NCBI GenBank assembly: GCA_903954065.1
Contig: CAJBME010000314.1
Span: 1-36,772, forward strand
Direction of reading: 5' to 3'
Source of the DNA: an uncultured bacterium
Lineage (GTDB): Bacteria; Verrucomicrobiota; Verrucomicrobiia; Verrucomicrobiales; V1-33
Length of the DNA: 36,772 bases
Shown: positions 1 to 7,727 of the stretch, in pieces
Numbering within the stretch: the first letter of the stretch is position 1
Layout: every line of letters begins with the position of its first letter
Translations under genes and position numbers: made by a program
Notes under the pieces: model-generated
Databases searched by the model: none
What the model was told of the DNA's origin: nothing
Seen by the model: only the letters and a program-made list of their open reading frames with translations

Positions 1-8
1 CCTGGGAA

Positions 9-28
9 CGCTGAGCCCCAGCTCGGCG
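9..28. repeat. 8-bp hairpin, possible edge of an interspersed repeat
   Basis: Positions 9-16 pair with 21-28 over 8 bp, with one G-T wobble and a 4-nt loop. The DNA is open in frame 1 up to a TGA at 55-57 and in frame 2 up to a TAG at about 62-64, so no coding frame can be chosen. The sequence style (a palindrome read as a short Asn-Ala-Glu-Pro-Gln-Leu peptide) resembles dispersed hairpin elements I recall from Verrucomicrobiota and Planctomycetota. That relation is from memory and unverified. Confidence 0.35.
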
Positions 29-81
29 GGAGTTCTGCGACGTCAGTGGGTGTCTGATATGTAGTCGGAGGCTCAAAAAGA

Positions 82-125
82 AGGCCGGTGGGGCGATAAC
101 GCTCCACCGGCCTCGTCCTTTTTGA
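82..125 (-). terminator. Bidirectional intrinsic terminator after the RGG-rich gene
   Basis: Positions 82-94 pair with 101-113 in a 13-bp stem (one G-T wobble) with the 6-nt loop gataac. On the minus strand the stem is followed by a short T run (complement of the A run at 75-79). On the plus strand it is followed by cgtccttttt. It lies 15-60 bp downstream of the minus-strand gene that ends at 140, so it should end that transcript, and it could also stop transcription entering from the left. Confidence 0.85.
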
Positions 126-139
126 GGATGTGACTGGTC

Positions 140-2299
140 TTAACTGTTGGAGTCAGCCGCGGCGTCAGACTCGGGCGTTGCTGTCACCTCGACAGGTGCG
201 GCACTGGTTTCCACAGGCGTGACGTTGGTTTCGACGAGTGCGGCGGGGATGACTTCGCTGGCGGCCAGGGTGACGGCGTCCACGGGTGCGGTCTCCGGGG
301 CTGGAGCCTCGATGCTTTCGGTGGCGGGGGCTGGCGCTGGGGCGGTCAGTACGGCGCGCGTCCACAGGGTGAACGAGCGGGCGGGCAGGCGCAGCCAGCG
401 AGGAGGACGACCTGGCAGGTAGGGCTTGGTCCAGAGGGTGAAGGCCCGGCCAAAGAGGCGGAGGCGTTTCGGGGCCTGCAGGATGATGGGTTTTTCCTGG
501 CGTTCGACGACCCGGAGCTGGCCATTGGCGAATTCGGTGACGTATCCTTCGCGGATGAGCCAGCGGAGGTCTTGGAGCAGGGCGATTCCTTCGCGGTCTG
601 CTTCGCTGGGGCCTTCGAGGCCGCTGCGGTCGGCGGCGGCTTCTGTGTCTGCGGCCGGTGCTTCGGCTGCAACAGCTTCGGTCACAGTGCCTTCAGCGCT
701 GGTTTCGACTGCTGGTGCCGCGGCCTCAGCCGACTCGACTGTTTCTGGAGCAGCGAGGTCAGCCGTTTCGGTTTCTGGTGCGGCGGCTTCGGTGGCGCTG
801 GCGGCAGCGGCTTCCGGCGCGGATTCTTCAGCGGCTGCTGGGGCGGTCGTGCTAGCAGCGGCGGCGGCGCGTTCGAGCAGAGTGGCTCCTTGTGGCACCA
901 GACCGACGACGACTTCTTTGTAGGTGCAGAGCGGGTGCTTGCGGATGAATTCGACGATGGCCCGCACGCGCAGGGAGACGAGGACGCCGGCATCGAGCGG
1001 ACGCGGACGTGACCGTGAGACGAAAGTTTCTTTTTTGTTTTCTTTGAAGAAACGCAGTCCTTGGCCTTCGAACTGGCGGCACAATTCCTGAACCAATTCG
1101 AGTGGGAAGCGGCGTTGGCGCTCGAGGGCATCGCGGAAGAGGGTGACGAGACCTGGCGAGAGCAGGCTGAAGTCCAGATTACCGGGGACGGTAGCGGACG
1201 GTGCTTCGGCGAGGATTTCCGATTCCCGAGTTTCCAGCAGGTGGCGGGCGGCTTCGTCGGCGCTGGTGAACGTGAGCGGGGAGTCGCCGCCATCGATCAG
1301 CGTGTAATGGGTTTGCGTGCTTTGGGCCTCGGTCCATTTTTTCACGGCTTCCTCGTCGCGTTCCATGCGGATGCGGGACTTATACCGGTCCAGCGGCATG
1401 TTTTTGAAGCGTTCTTGATGCAGTTGGACGATGGCGCGCTGGTAGCCGTGGAAATTCGGTGGTCCCAGCACGGTGCCGCTGAACCCGCAGATGGCGACGG
1501 TGGTGAAAGCGCCCTTGGGTGGATCGACGGTGATTTTTTCCTCACGGAAGTAGTGAGAAAGCAGTCCGGCGCGACTGAAGTGGCGACGGGCTTCATCGCG
1601 GGTCAGCCAGAGGGAGCCATCGGGAGCGCAAAGGATCAATGGGTCAACCCGTTCACCACGCATGGGTTCCAAGCGGATGCGGACGCGTTCGGGTTTGCTG
1701 ATGAACAGGCGAGCCAGATCAAAGACTTGATAGGCGCGGCCGGTTGATTTGATCTGAATGGTCAGGTTTTCGACGCCTGAGGGTTCAGGCAGAACGGTCG
1801 CCAGCCAGCCGCGGGCGGGCGGGACGAAAGCGGGACGATCATCGGGACGGCCGAAACGGGCACCTCCGCGGTCATCGCGGCGGCCACCACCGCGCGGTGG
1901 TCCTTGGCCATCACGGCTGAATTCTCTTGGGCCGCCACGCTGGTCATCGCGGGGTGGGCCGTCGCGACGAGGGCCGCGATCACCGCGGGGAGCGCCCGGG
2001 CCGCTGCGCATGCCAGGAGGGCCTCCGGGACCACGAAGACCAGGACCGCCGGGGCCTCCAGGACCGCCAGGACCACGTCCACCTGGACGCGGGCCGCCGC
2101 GGTCATCGCGGCGAGGGCCACGGTCGTCACCACGAGGACCGCCGGGGCCGCGACCACCAGGACGAGGGCCGCGGTCGCGGTCGCGGACGGCCACTTGGCC
2201 CCAGACTACCTGCTCAGATGGTTTGTCGCGAAGCTGCGAGGCCCAGTCGGGCGCGAGATCCAGTTCGGAGAGTGAGATGGAGAGTGATGGGGAGTCCAT
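140..2299 (-). CDS. RGG-rich, Ala/Pro/Glu-linker protein, possibly nucleic-acid binding
   Basis: This 719-aa protein has no function I can name. The first ~35 residues are ordinary, and residues ~40-165 are a low-complexity stretch of Arg-Gly-Gly, Arg-Pro-Gly-Gly and Asp-Asp-Arg-Gly units, like the disordered RNA-binding tails of helicases and hnRNP-type proteins. Residues ~165-470 look folded. A helical segment around RAIVEFIRKHPLCTYKEVV resembles the first half of a winged helix. A ~110-residue Ala/Glu/Thr/Pro linker interrupts it, and the segment around LLQDLRWLIREGYVTEF then looks like the last helix and wing. Near the C-terminus the motif FTLWT occurs twice, about 30 residues apart, before a second Ala/Pro/Glu tail. 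The start at 2299 gives the full RGG region. The long plus-strand frames over it are by-products of the GC-rich repeats. RNA or DNA binding is an inference from composition. Confidence 0.8.
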   Translation of the reverse strand: MDSPSLSISLSELDLAPDWASQLRDKPSEQVVWGQVAVRDRDRGPRPGGRGPGGPRGDDRGPRRDDRGGPRPGGRGPGGPGGPGGPGLRGPGGPPGMRSGPGAPRGDRGPRRDGPPRDDQRGGPREFSRDGQGPPRGGGRRDDRGGARFGRPDDRPAFVPPARGWLATVLPEPSGVENLTIQIKSTGRAYQVFDLARLFISKPERVRIRLEPMRGERVDPLILCAPDGSLWLTRDEARRHFSRAGLLSHYFREEKITVDPPKGAFTTVAICGFSGTVLGPPNFHGYQRAIVQLHQERFKNMPLDRYKSRIRMERDEEAVKKWTEAQSTQTHYTLIDGGDSPLTFTSADEAARHLLETRESEILAEAPSATVPGNLDFSLLSPGLVTLFRDALERQRRFPLELVQELCRQFEGQGLRFFKENKKETFVSRSRPRPLDAGVLVSLRVRAIVEFIRKHPLCTYKEVVVGLVPQGATLLERAAAAASTTAPAAAEESAPEAAAASATEAAAPETETADLAAPETVESAEAAAPAVETSAEGTVTEAVAAEAPAADTEAAADRSGLEGPSEADREGIALLQDLRWLIREGYVTEFANGQLRVVERQEKPIILQAPKRLRLFGRAFTLWTKPYLPGRPPRWLRLPARSFTLWTRAVLTAPAPAPATESIEAPAPETAPVDAVTLAASEVIPAALVETNVTPVETSAAPVEVTATPESDAAADSNS

Positions 2300-2352
2300 G
2301 AAAATCAGGTGATGAGAACAGCGGTCAGAGCGCGTAGACGGGTGAAGATACG

Positions 2353-3273
2353 CTATTTCGCGTAGGGCTGGTAGGCTTTAATTTTGAGGATTGGGGTGCT
2401 GGTTCCTTCCCAGCCGATGGTGAGCCAGCAGAGATGACCGCGGGTCCAGCCGAGCTTGGAGGCGATCATCGTGCCTGTCTCGGACTCTTTCTCGATAAAC
2501 GCTTTGGGGGCGTCTTCGGTCAGCGGTGGCGGAGGCATCTCGATGGAAAACGCGTGGAATTTGTCCTCGCCGCCGGCTGGGCCTTCGTCGCCGAAGATGT
2601 GGGTCCGGGAAATTCCAATCAACGCGCTCAGGCTTGAGCCAGGTTTTTTCTCGCTCAGAAACGACTCAAGGGTGGAATCATGGCCGCGGCTGAATGACGC
2701 CCAATCGACCCGAAATCCATCCGCCGTCTCGACCACGACCGTGACAAAACCCAGTGGGTTTTTGTCGGTGGCTACGAAATACGGGAAAAAGACGCGGTCC
2801 GGCACACTCGGAGATGTGACCGTGCCAAGAATTTGAATGCTGAGTGGCTTGAAGTCGCGATTCGGGCTCTCCGTGAAATATTTCAGGGCCTCCGCAGAAT
2901 TTTTCGCCGGATCGGATACCAGTTGTGACCGTTGCTCCGGATTGCCCTCCATGAATTGACGAAAGACGTCGCCTGCTTTTTCGCTTTTTTCTTGGGCCGT
3001 AATAGCGCGAACCAAGGCTTTCGCTCGGTTAGGGTCAGGCGTGGCCGCGGCGCGGTTAGCTCCTGGCCCTGGTCCATCCTCCTCCGGTGCTGGTGCCGGT
3101 GCTGGCTTGGGTTTGGCTGGAGCCGGCTTCGCTGGAGCGGTTTTGGCTGCGGCCGGCTTCTTCGCCGGAGTGGCTGGAGCGGCGGGTTTTTTTTCCGGCG
3201 CAGCCGCAAGTGACCCCGGCAGCATGACCAAGGAAAGCAGCAGGGCGGTGGAAAACGAGAAGCACAGACGCAT
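2353..3273 (-). CDS. Secreted protein with Pro/Ala/Lys-rich linker, unknown function
   Basis: This 306-aa protein begins with a clear signal peptide: Met-Arg, a hydrophobic core, and an Ala-Ala-Ala cleavage region near residue 25. A Lys-Pro-Ala low-complexity linker spans about residues 27-70. It resembles spacers that cross the periplasm or cell envelope. The rest (~75-306) looks globular, with alternating beta strands and two motifs of the type FVTVVVETADGFRVDW and LCWLTIGWEG, but I do not recognise the family. It sits between the SelD fusion (67 bp upstream) and the RGG-rich gene (53 bp downstream) on the same strand and may be co-transcribed with them. No catalytic motif is visible. Export is well supported and the role is unknown. 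Confidence 0.8.
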   Translation of the reverse strand: MRLCFSFSTALLLSLVMLPGSLAAAPEKKPAAPATPAKKPAAAKTAPAKPAPAKPKPAPAPAPEEDGPGPGANRAAATPDPNRAKALVRAITAQEKSEKAGDVFRQFMEGNPEQRSQLVSDPAKNSAEALKYFTESPNRDFKPLSIQILGTVTSPSVPDRVFFPYFVATDKNPLGFVTVVVETADGFRVDWASFSRGHDSTLESFLSEKKPGSSLSALIGISRTHIFGDEGPAGGEDKFHAFSIEMPPPPLTEDAPKAFIEKESETGTMIASKLGWTRGHLCWLTIGWEGTSTPILKIKAYQPYAK

Positions 3274-3340
3274 CGGGTCGCTGAATTGCCACAGATGAAA
3301 TGGCCGCGCTAGTAAAAGTTGACGCCGGGGGCATCAGATT

Positions 3341-5629
3341 TCACATCCTTCGCGTTTCCTGACATTTCCGGGATCTAAGCGAAATGAGAGATGTTGGGTC
3401 TGAATTGGCGGGATAAGTTGATCCGATGATGGCGGCGGCGGGAGCGGGTCCGGAGCGCAGCGCCTCCAGTAATGCAGGCGCCTGCGACGGGTCAATGGCC
3501 AGCAGCAGGCCACCGGATGTCTGGGGATCGCTCAGCAAGGGAAAGTGCGGGTGGTGGGTTAGATCGGCGGCGCCGGAGACGCTGTCGAGCAGGCGGGCAT
3601 TGTCTTCATGGAGTGAGCTAAGCAGGCCGAGGGCGGCGCAGGCGGCGGCTCCGGGCAGGATTGGGAGCGAGTCGAGATCGAGGCGGGCGGCCACGTTGGA
3701 GGCGCGGGTCATTTCGCCCACGTGTCCCAGCAGGCCGAAGCCGGTGATGTCAGTGGCGGCGGTGGCGCCGTGGGTGTGGGCGAGGCGGGCGGCGGGCTGG
3801 TTAGAGACGAGCATCGAGGCGATGGCGGCGTCGATCCACCGGCCTTGAGCGGCGTGGCGCATGGCGGCGGCGAACAGGGTGCCGGTGCCGAGGGGTTTGG
3901 TGAGGATGAGCGTCTGGCCTGGAAGTAGACCATTTTTCCGCCAGAGCGGGCTGGGGCCGGCGAGTCCGGTGCAGGCGAGGGTCAGGGCGGCGGCTGGGGC
4001 TTCGGCGGTGTGGCCTCCGAGCAGCAGGGCGCCCATGCGGCCTAGTTCCGTTGCCACGCCCCCGAGGAGCTGCGTCAGCCATTCTTCGGTCACCGACTCG
4101 GCGGCGAACGGGACGAGGGCCGTGACGAGGGCGCTGTGAGGTTCGGCTCCCATGGCCACGATGTCACTCATACCGTGCAAGGCGGCAATGCGTCCGAAAA
4201 TAAATGGATCCGTCACGAGGGCGCTCAGGTGGTCGATCGTCTGGACTACGGGGCGGCCGGGTGGAGGCAGGAAAACGGCGGCGTCATCGGGCGCGTCCAG
4301 TCCGGCCATGATGTCGGAACGGTCTGGCGGCACGCAGACGACGGCCGGGTGGGTGGCTCGCAGGCGGACCAGCACGCGATGGAGGATCGAGCCGCCTACT
4401 TTGCCGGCGCAGCCAAGGCAGCGCATGGTGGCTTTGCGTTCGAGGGCGGTGGCGGCCGTCTGGGATCGCGGGCGATCAGGCACGCGGGCCGTCCGGTCCA
4501 TGGGCGGCAGTTCTGAGAACCGGCGCATGAAGGCGCGATCGATCCGGTCTTTCCATTGCCATGCCCAAGCGCCTTCAGCTGTCCACCGGCCGCGCGAAAC
4601 GACCGCCCTCCCGCTCCCGGTGCCAATCAATCCGAGAAATTGTGATTGCGGCCGCCACGGCTTGAGCGGGCGCCCATCCAGCCAGCGGCCAAGATTGGTG
4701 AAAAGCGGACGCGCTGCGCGCACGGCAAACACGCCGGATTTTGGACGCGCCGCCGTTAGGACGCTCGCACAGTCGCCCGCCGCAAAGACAAAACTATGGC
4801 TGAGCGAGCGCAGGGTGGGGTCGACCGCGATAAACCCGTGGTCATCGAGCGCCAAACCGCTGGTCCTCAGCCAGGGCGGGGCGGCGGCGTGAGTGGTCCA
4901 AATCACGGCATCGGCTTCGAGGCGGGAGCCGTCCTGCAGGTCGACTGCGCCCGGATGGACGGCGGTGACTGGCTGTCCGGTGAGTACGGTGACGCCGGCC
5001 TGGTGCAGGGCGCTCTGCAGGTGGCGTCGGACGCCCGGGTTATGGGTCGGTAAGATGGTGGCTCCCTGATGCACCAGGGAGACGGTCAGGGCCGCGCCTA
5101 GCCGCGCTTTCAAACTGAGGGCGACCTCCACTCCTCCCGCTCCGGCTCCGACGATGACGACCCGCAGGTGGCGGCCATCGGCCGCGGCGGCGACAAGAGC
5201 CTCCCATTTCTCCAGCAGTAGGGGCACGGGTTTGGCCGGAGTGGCGCAGGCGGCCGCTCCGGGCACGCTGCCGAGCGACGGCGTGCTTCCGATGTTGATC
5301 GAGACCACATCGAACCCGAGCGGCGGGCGGTCATGCAGCTGGAGTTGTTTTCGTGGCAGGTCCAGTCCGGCGGCGGCGGCGTGAATGAAGCGGGCGCCGG
5401 CCCACGCGCAGAGCCGCCGCAGGTCGATGTGAGTTTCCTCCCATGAATAAATTCCGGCGAGGTGTCCGGGGAGCATGCCTGAATAAGGCGCGTGGGAAAC
5501 ATCGCTGACCAGCGTGACTTGGGTTCCCGGCCATGGCCGCATTCCCAGCATCCTCAGCACAAGCGCATGACTGTGGCCGCCCCCCACCAGGACAACTTCT
5601 TGCGACACGGGTGTGGCGGCGGGGACCAT
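3341..5629 (-). CDS. selD: FAD-dependent pyridine nucleotide oxidoreductase fused to selenophosphate synthase
   Basis: This 762-aa protein has two enzymes in one chain. Residues ~10-375 form an NDH-2/SQR-like flavoprotein. It has a dinucleotide-binding loop (VVLVGGGHSH, 12-20), a second Rossmann loop (VVIVGAGAGGVEVA, ~157-170), and the FAD-binding ending FAAGDCA (~282-288). Residues ~398-762 are selenide, water dikinase, which makes selenophosphate from selenide and ATP. The catalytic region reads MRCLGCAGKVGG, so Cys407 matches E. coli SelD Cys17 and Lys410 matches Lys20, and no selenocysteine is needed. DHLSALVTDPFIFGRIAA, ATDITGFGLLGHVGEM and DPQTSGG are typical SelD signatures. The fusion is known in other bacteria, where the flavoprotein half is thought to supply or reduce the selenium substrate. 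No selA, selB, tRNA-Sec or 2-selenouridine synthase lies in the window, so the end use of selenophosphate here is unknown. Confidence 0.93.
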   Translation of the reverse strand: MVPAATPVSQEVVLVGGGHSHALVLRMLGMRPWPGTQVTLVSDVSHAPYSGMLPGHLAGIYSWEETHIDLRRLCAWAGARFIHAAAAGLDLPRKQLQLHDRPPLGFDVVSINIGSTPSLGSVPGAAACATPAKPVPLLLEKWEALVAAAADGRHLRVVIVGAGAGGVEVALSLKARLGAALTVSLVHQGATILPTHNPGVRRHLQSALHQAGVTVLTGQPVTAVHPGAVDLQDGSRLEADAVIWTTHAAAPPWLRTSGLALDDHGFIAVDPTLRSLSHSFVFAAGDCASVLTAARPKSGVFAVRAARPLFTNLGRWLDGRPLKPWRPQSQFLGLIGTGSGRAVVSRGRWTAEGAWAWQWKDRIDRAFMRRFSELPPMDRTARVPDRPRSQTAATALERKATMRCLGCAGKVGGSILHRVLVRLRATHPAVVCVPPDRSDIMAGLDAPDDAAVFLPPPGRPVVQTIDHLSALVTDPFIFGRIAALHGMSDIVAMGAEPHSALVTALVPFAAESVTEEWLTQLLGGVATELGRMGALLLGGHTAEAPAAALTLACTGLAGPSPLWRKNGLLPGQTLILTKPLGTGTLFAAAMRHAAQGRWIDAAIASMLVSNQPAARLAHTHGATAATDITGFGLLGHVGEMTRASNVAARLDLDSLPILPGAAACAALGLLSSLHEDNARLLDSVSGAADLTHHPHFPLLSDPQTSGGLLLAIDPSQAPALLEALRSGPAPAAAIIGSTYPANSDPTSLISLRSRKCQETRRM

Positions 5630-5652
5630 GGGTTGTGAAATTACACCTCAAT

Positions 5653-6576
5653 TTACGCCTGCGCGCCGGAACCCGGTCGCCGCCGGGTGCTCACCTCGGT
5701 CTTGCGCAAAATTCGACCGCTCGCTCCTCGGGCATCGTCGTCCTTCAGCTGGTAACCAGGCCGAAAAATTTCCGCCACTTCAGTCGGGCCGTCGCCTTCC
5801 CGCGCTGGCTCCATAATGGTGATCCGCTTGCGCGTGGCCACATCCAGCAATTGCCCGGGCGCCACCACGTACGGCTCAATCCCATGCTCGTGCAGTAACT
5901 CTAAAAGTGAGGCCCGCAGCGGGCGCAGCGGCGCCGCCGACCCCGGTGCATTTTTCTCCAGTTTCACCATCAGGTCGTCCAAAAGATCAATTCGTTGAAT
6001 CAATCCCCGTGCTGGTATGGCGACTTCACCTTCGCCCAGCCCGCCGGACAAACCGGCTTTTTCGTCCGGTGGCGGAACGGTCGCCGCCGCTGCCGCTCTT
6101 GGCGCCACCGCTGCCGCGAGCCGTCTTTCCGGGGCTGGTGAGGCCACCGCTGGTTCCCGCGCTGGCGGGGCGATCAGGGCCGGGGCTATCACTGGCGGGT
6201 GGCCCGCGTCTCCGGTTTCGGGGGAATCCTCGAAGACGGCTTCGAGTTGGCCAAAAGCAAGGATATCGCCGGACTGGAGGCGGGTCGATTGAATGCGTTT
6301 ACCATTGACGGTCACGCCATTATGGGAATCAAGATCGGTGAGGACATACGCTCCTCCCACGCGTTTGAATTCTTTCAAGGGCACCCCATGCAGGCTGCCG
6401 AGGCTGATCACGGTGACGGCTCCGCCGGAAAGCTCGAATTTGGCGTGGTGGGACGAGATCCACGTGTTGTCGATGACGATGTCATTGGTGCTGGCGCGTC
6501 CGATGGTGACGAGGGAGGCGGAGAGGTCGAAGTCGAAGACTTGGCTGCTGCCGGGATTGAAGATGAGACGGGCCAT
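5653..6576 (-). CDS. FHA-domain protein with GrpE-like C-terminal domain
   Basis: Residues ~1-117 of this 307-aa protein form a forkhead-associated (phosphothreonine-binding) domain: GRASTNDIVI (26-35), SSHH (41-44) and DSHNGVTVNG (83-92). Between the SSHH and HNG motifs there are about 23 extra residues (51-73) that read like a second copy of the strand-turn carrying the LGS-HG signature. Residues ~120-185 are a Pro/Ala-rich linker. Residues ~190-300 resemble GrpE, the nucleotide exchange factor of Hsp70. A helix ending in LLELLHEHGIEPY is followed by the beta-domain pattern (APGQLLDVATRKRITIM, then VAEIFRPGYQL and GRILRKTEV), which matches the order of GrpE strands. The gene lies 23 bp upstream of selD and 93 bp downstream of apbE. 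The FHA call is firm. The GrpE relation is by eye and moderately sure. A role in phospho-dependent recruitment of a chaperone is inference. Confidence 0.87.
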   Translation of the reverse strand: MARLIFNPGSSQVFDFDLSASLVTIGRASTNDIVIDNTWISSHHAKFELSGGAVTVISLGSLHGVPLKEFKRVGGAYVLTDLDSHNGVTVNGKRIQSTRLQSGDILAFGQLEAVFEDSPETGDAGHPPVIAPALIAPPAREPAVASPAPERRLAAAVAPRAAAAATVPPPDEKAGLSGGLGEGEVAIPARGLIQRIDLLDDLMVKLEKNAPGSAAPLRPLRASLLELLHEHGIEPYVVAPGQLLDVATRKRITIMEPAREGDGPTEVAEIFRPGYQLKDDDARGASGRILRKTEVSTRRRPGSGAQA

Positions 6577-6669
6577 GGTGACGGATCGGTGGCGGATAAT
6601 CGATCAGCAGCTGATCTGGCAAGTGGTATTGCCGCGGGTGGGCGGGGCGGGGTGGTGGGTGAATGCGGT

Positions 6670-7680
6670 TTAGCTAGCGCTGGTGAGGCGGGCGAATCCG
6701 GCGGATTCCCATGTTCGCGGCTGGCCGTTGGGCTGGACGGACGTGATCTGGGCGTTGATTTCCGGGCGGGTGGCGAGCAGGGCGCGCGCTTTGGTTTCTC
6801 CCATGACGCAGAGGGCGGTGGCCATGGCATCGGCGGTGGTGGCGCTGGCGGTGACGACGCTCGTTTGCAGGCGCTCGCTGAGGCCGAGGCCGGTGGTCGG
6901 ATCGACAATGTGAGAATACCGAACGCCATCGATTTCGACAAATTGGTAGGCGTCGCCGCTGGTGGCCAGTGCTTGGTTTTTTAATTTCAGGGTGGTGGGT
7001 GCGCCTGCTGAGTCGCCGGAGTCGATGCCTGCAGACCATCCGTCCTGTTGTGGCGGGGCATCCCCGGTGAGTACGCCCCCGCCCGCATCCAGCAAGACCG
7101 CGGTTAGACCATGGCTCTCCCGCAGGAGCCGCACTACTTCATCCTGAGCAAACCCTTTGCCAATGCCGCCCAGATCAAGGCGGCCGCCGGGAGTGTGAAA
7201 AATGACGGCGTCATCAGTGACCTCGACGGCGCGCCAGTCGACCCGTTTCCGTGCGGCCTCGATGGCTGCGGCGGGCGGAAGGCGTTTCTCCTTGCGGGCG
7301 GTGCGCCACAGCTGAATGAGCGGTCCGACTGTGATGTCGAACGCGCCGCTGGTGGCTTCGGCGATCGTGCGGGAGGCGGTCAGGACGCGCCGCAGGTCGT
7401 CGCTGGGGGCGTCGAGGCGCCCGTGCCGGCCGAGGCGGGAAATTTCACTGTCGTCGAGGTAGTCCGACAGGCGTGCGTTGAGGTTGGTCAGCCGATCCCA
7501 GGCGGCATCGCGTGCGGCCCGGGCCCGGGCCGGGTCGTCTTCAAAAAAAACGAGGCGCCAGAGGGTGCCCATGTGCGGGGCGACGTATTCTCGGCGCTGT
7601 GGAACCGTGGTCTCGGACCACGCTTGCACTGGCAGGGCCAGTGCCGTAATTCCACCTGCCAGTAATCGCCGTCGCGTCAT
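6670..7680 (-). CDS. apbE: FAD:protein FMN transferase (ApbE)
   Basis: ApbE enzymes use FAD to attach FMN covalently to a Thr or Ser of exported flavoproteins such as NqrB/NqrC, RnfD/RnfG or soluble flavin carriers. At 336 aa the length is normal. The N-terminus begins MTRRRLLAGG and continues with a hydrophobic stretch, which looks like a Tat or lipoprotein-like export signal. Family signatures are present in order: HMGTLWRL, DLGGIGKGFAQDEVVR, the glycine-rich LLDAGGG, YSHIVDPTTG with the conserved His and Asp, and TTADAMATALCVMG, whose Asp binds the metal. No flavoprotein substrate gene is in the window. The gene is transcribed away from the HAD gene at 7728, and the 47-bp gap must hold both promoters. 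It may lead the minus-strand run through the FHA protein and selD. Confidence 0.95.
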   Translation of the reverse strand: MTRRRLLAGGITALALPVQAWSETTVPQRREYVAPHMGTLWRLVFFEDDPARARAARDAAWDRLTNLNARLSDYLDDSEISRLGRHGRLDAPSDDLRRVLTASRTIAEATSGAFDITVGPLIQLWRTARKEKRLPPAAAIEAARKRVDWRAVEVTDDAVIFHTPGGRLDLGGIGKGFAQDEVVRLLRESHGLTAVLLDAGGGVLTGDAPPQQDGWSAGIDSGDSAGAPTTLKLKNQALATSGDAYQFVEIDGVRYSHIVDPTTGLGLSERLQTSVVTASATTADAMATALCVMGETKARALLATRPEINAQITSVQPNGQPRTWESAGFARLTSAS

Positions 7681-7727
7681 GCCGGTACCATTGCCTTCCC
7701 ATCCCTGCTTTCATCCGCTTTTTTCCC

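Noticed and set aside
1..57. C-terminal end of a plus-strand gene
   Set aside because: Two frames are open to the window edge and neither can be supported, and the sequence is a hairpin.
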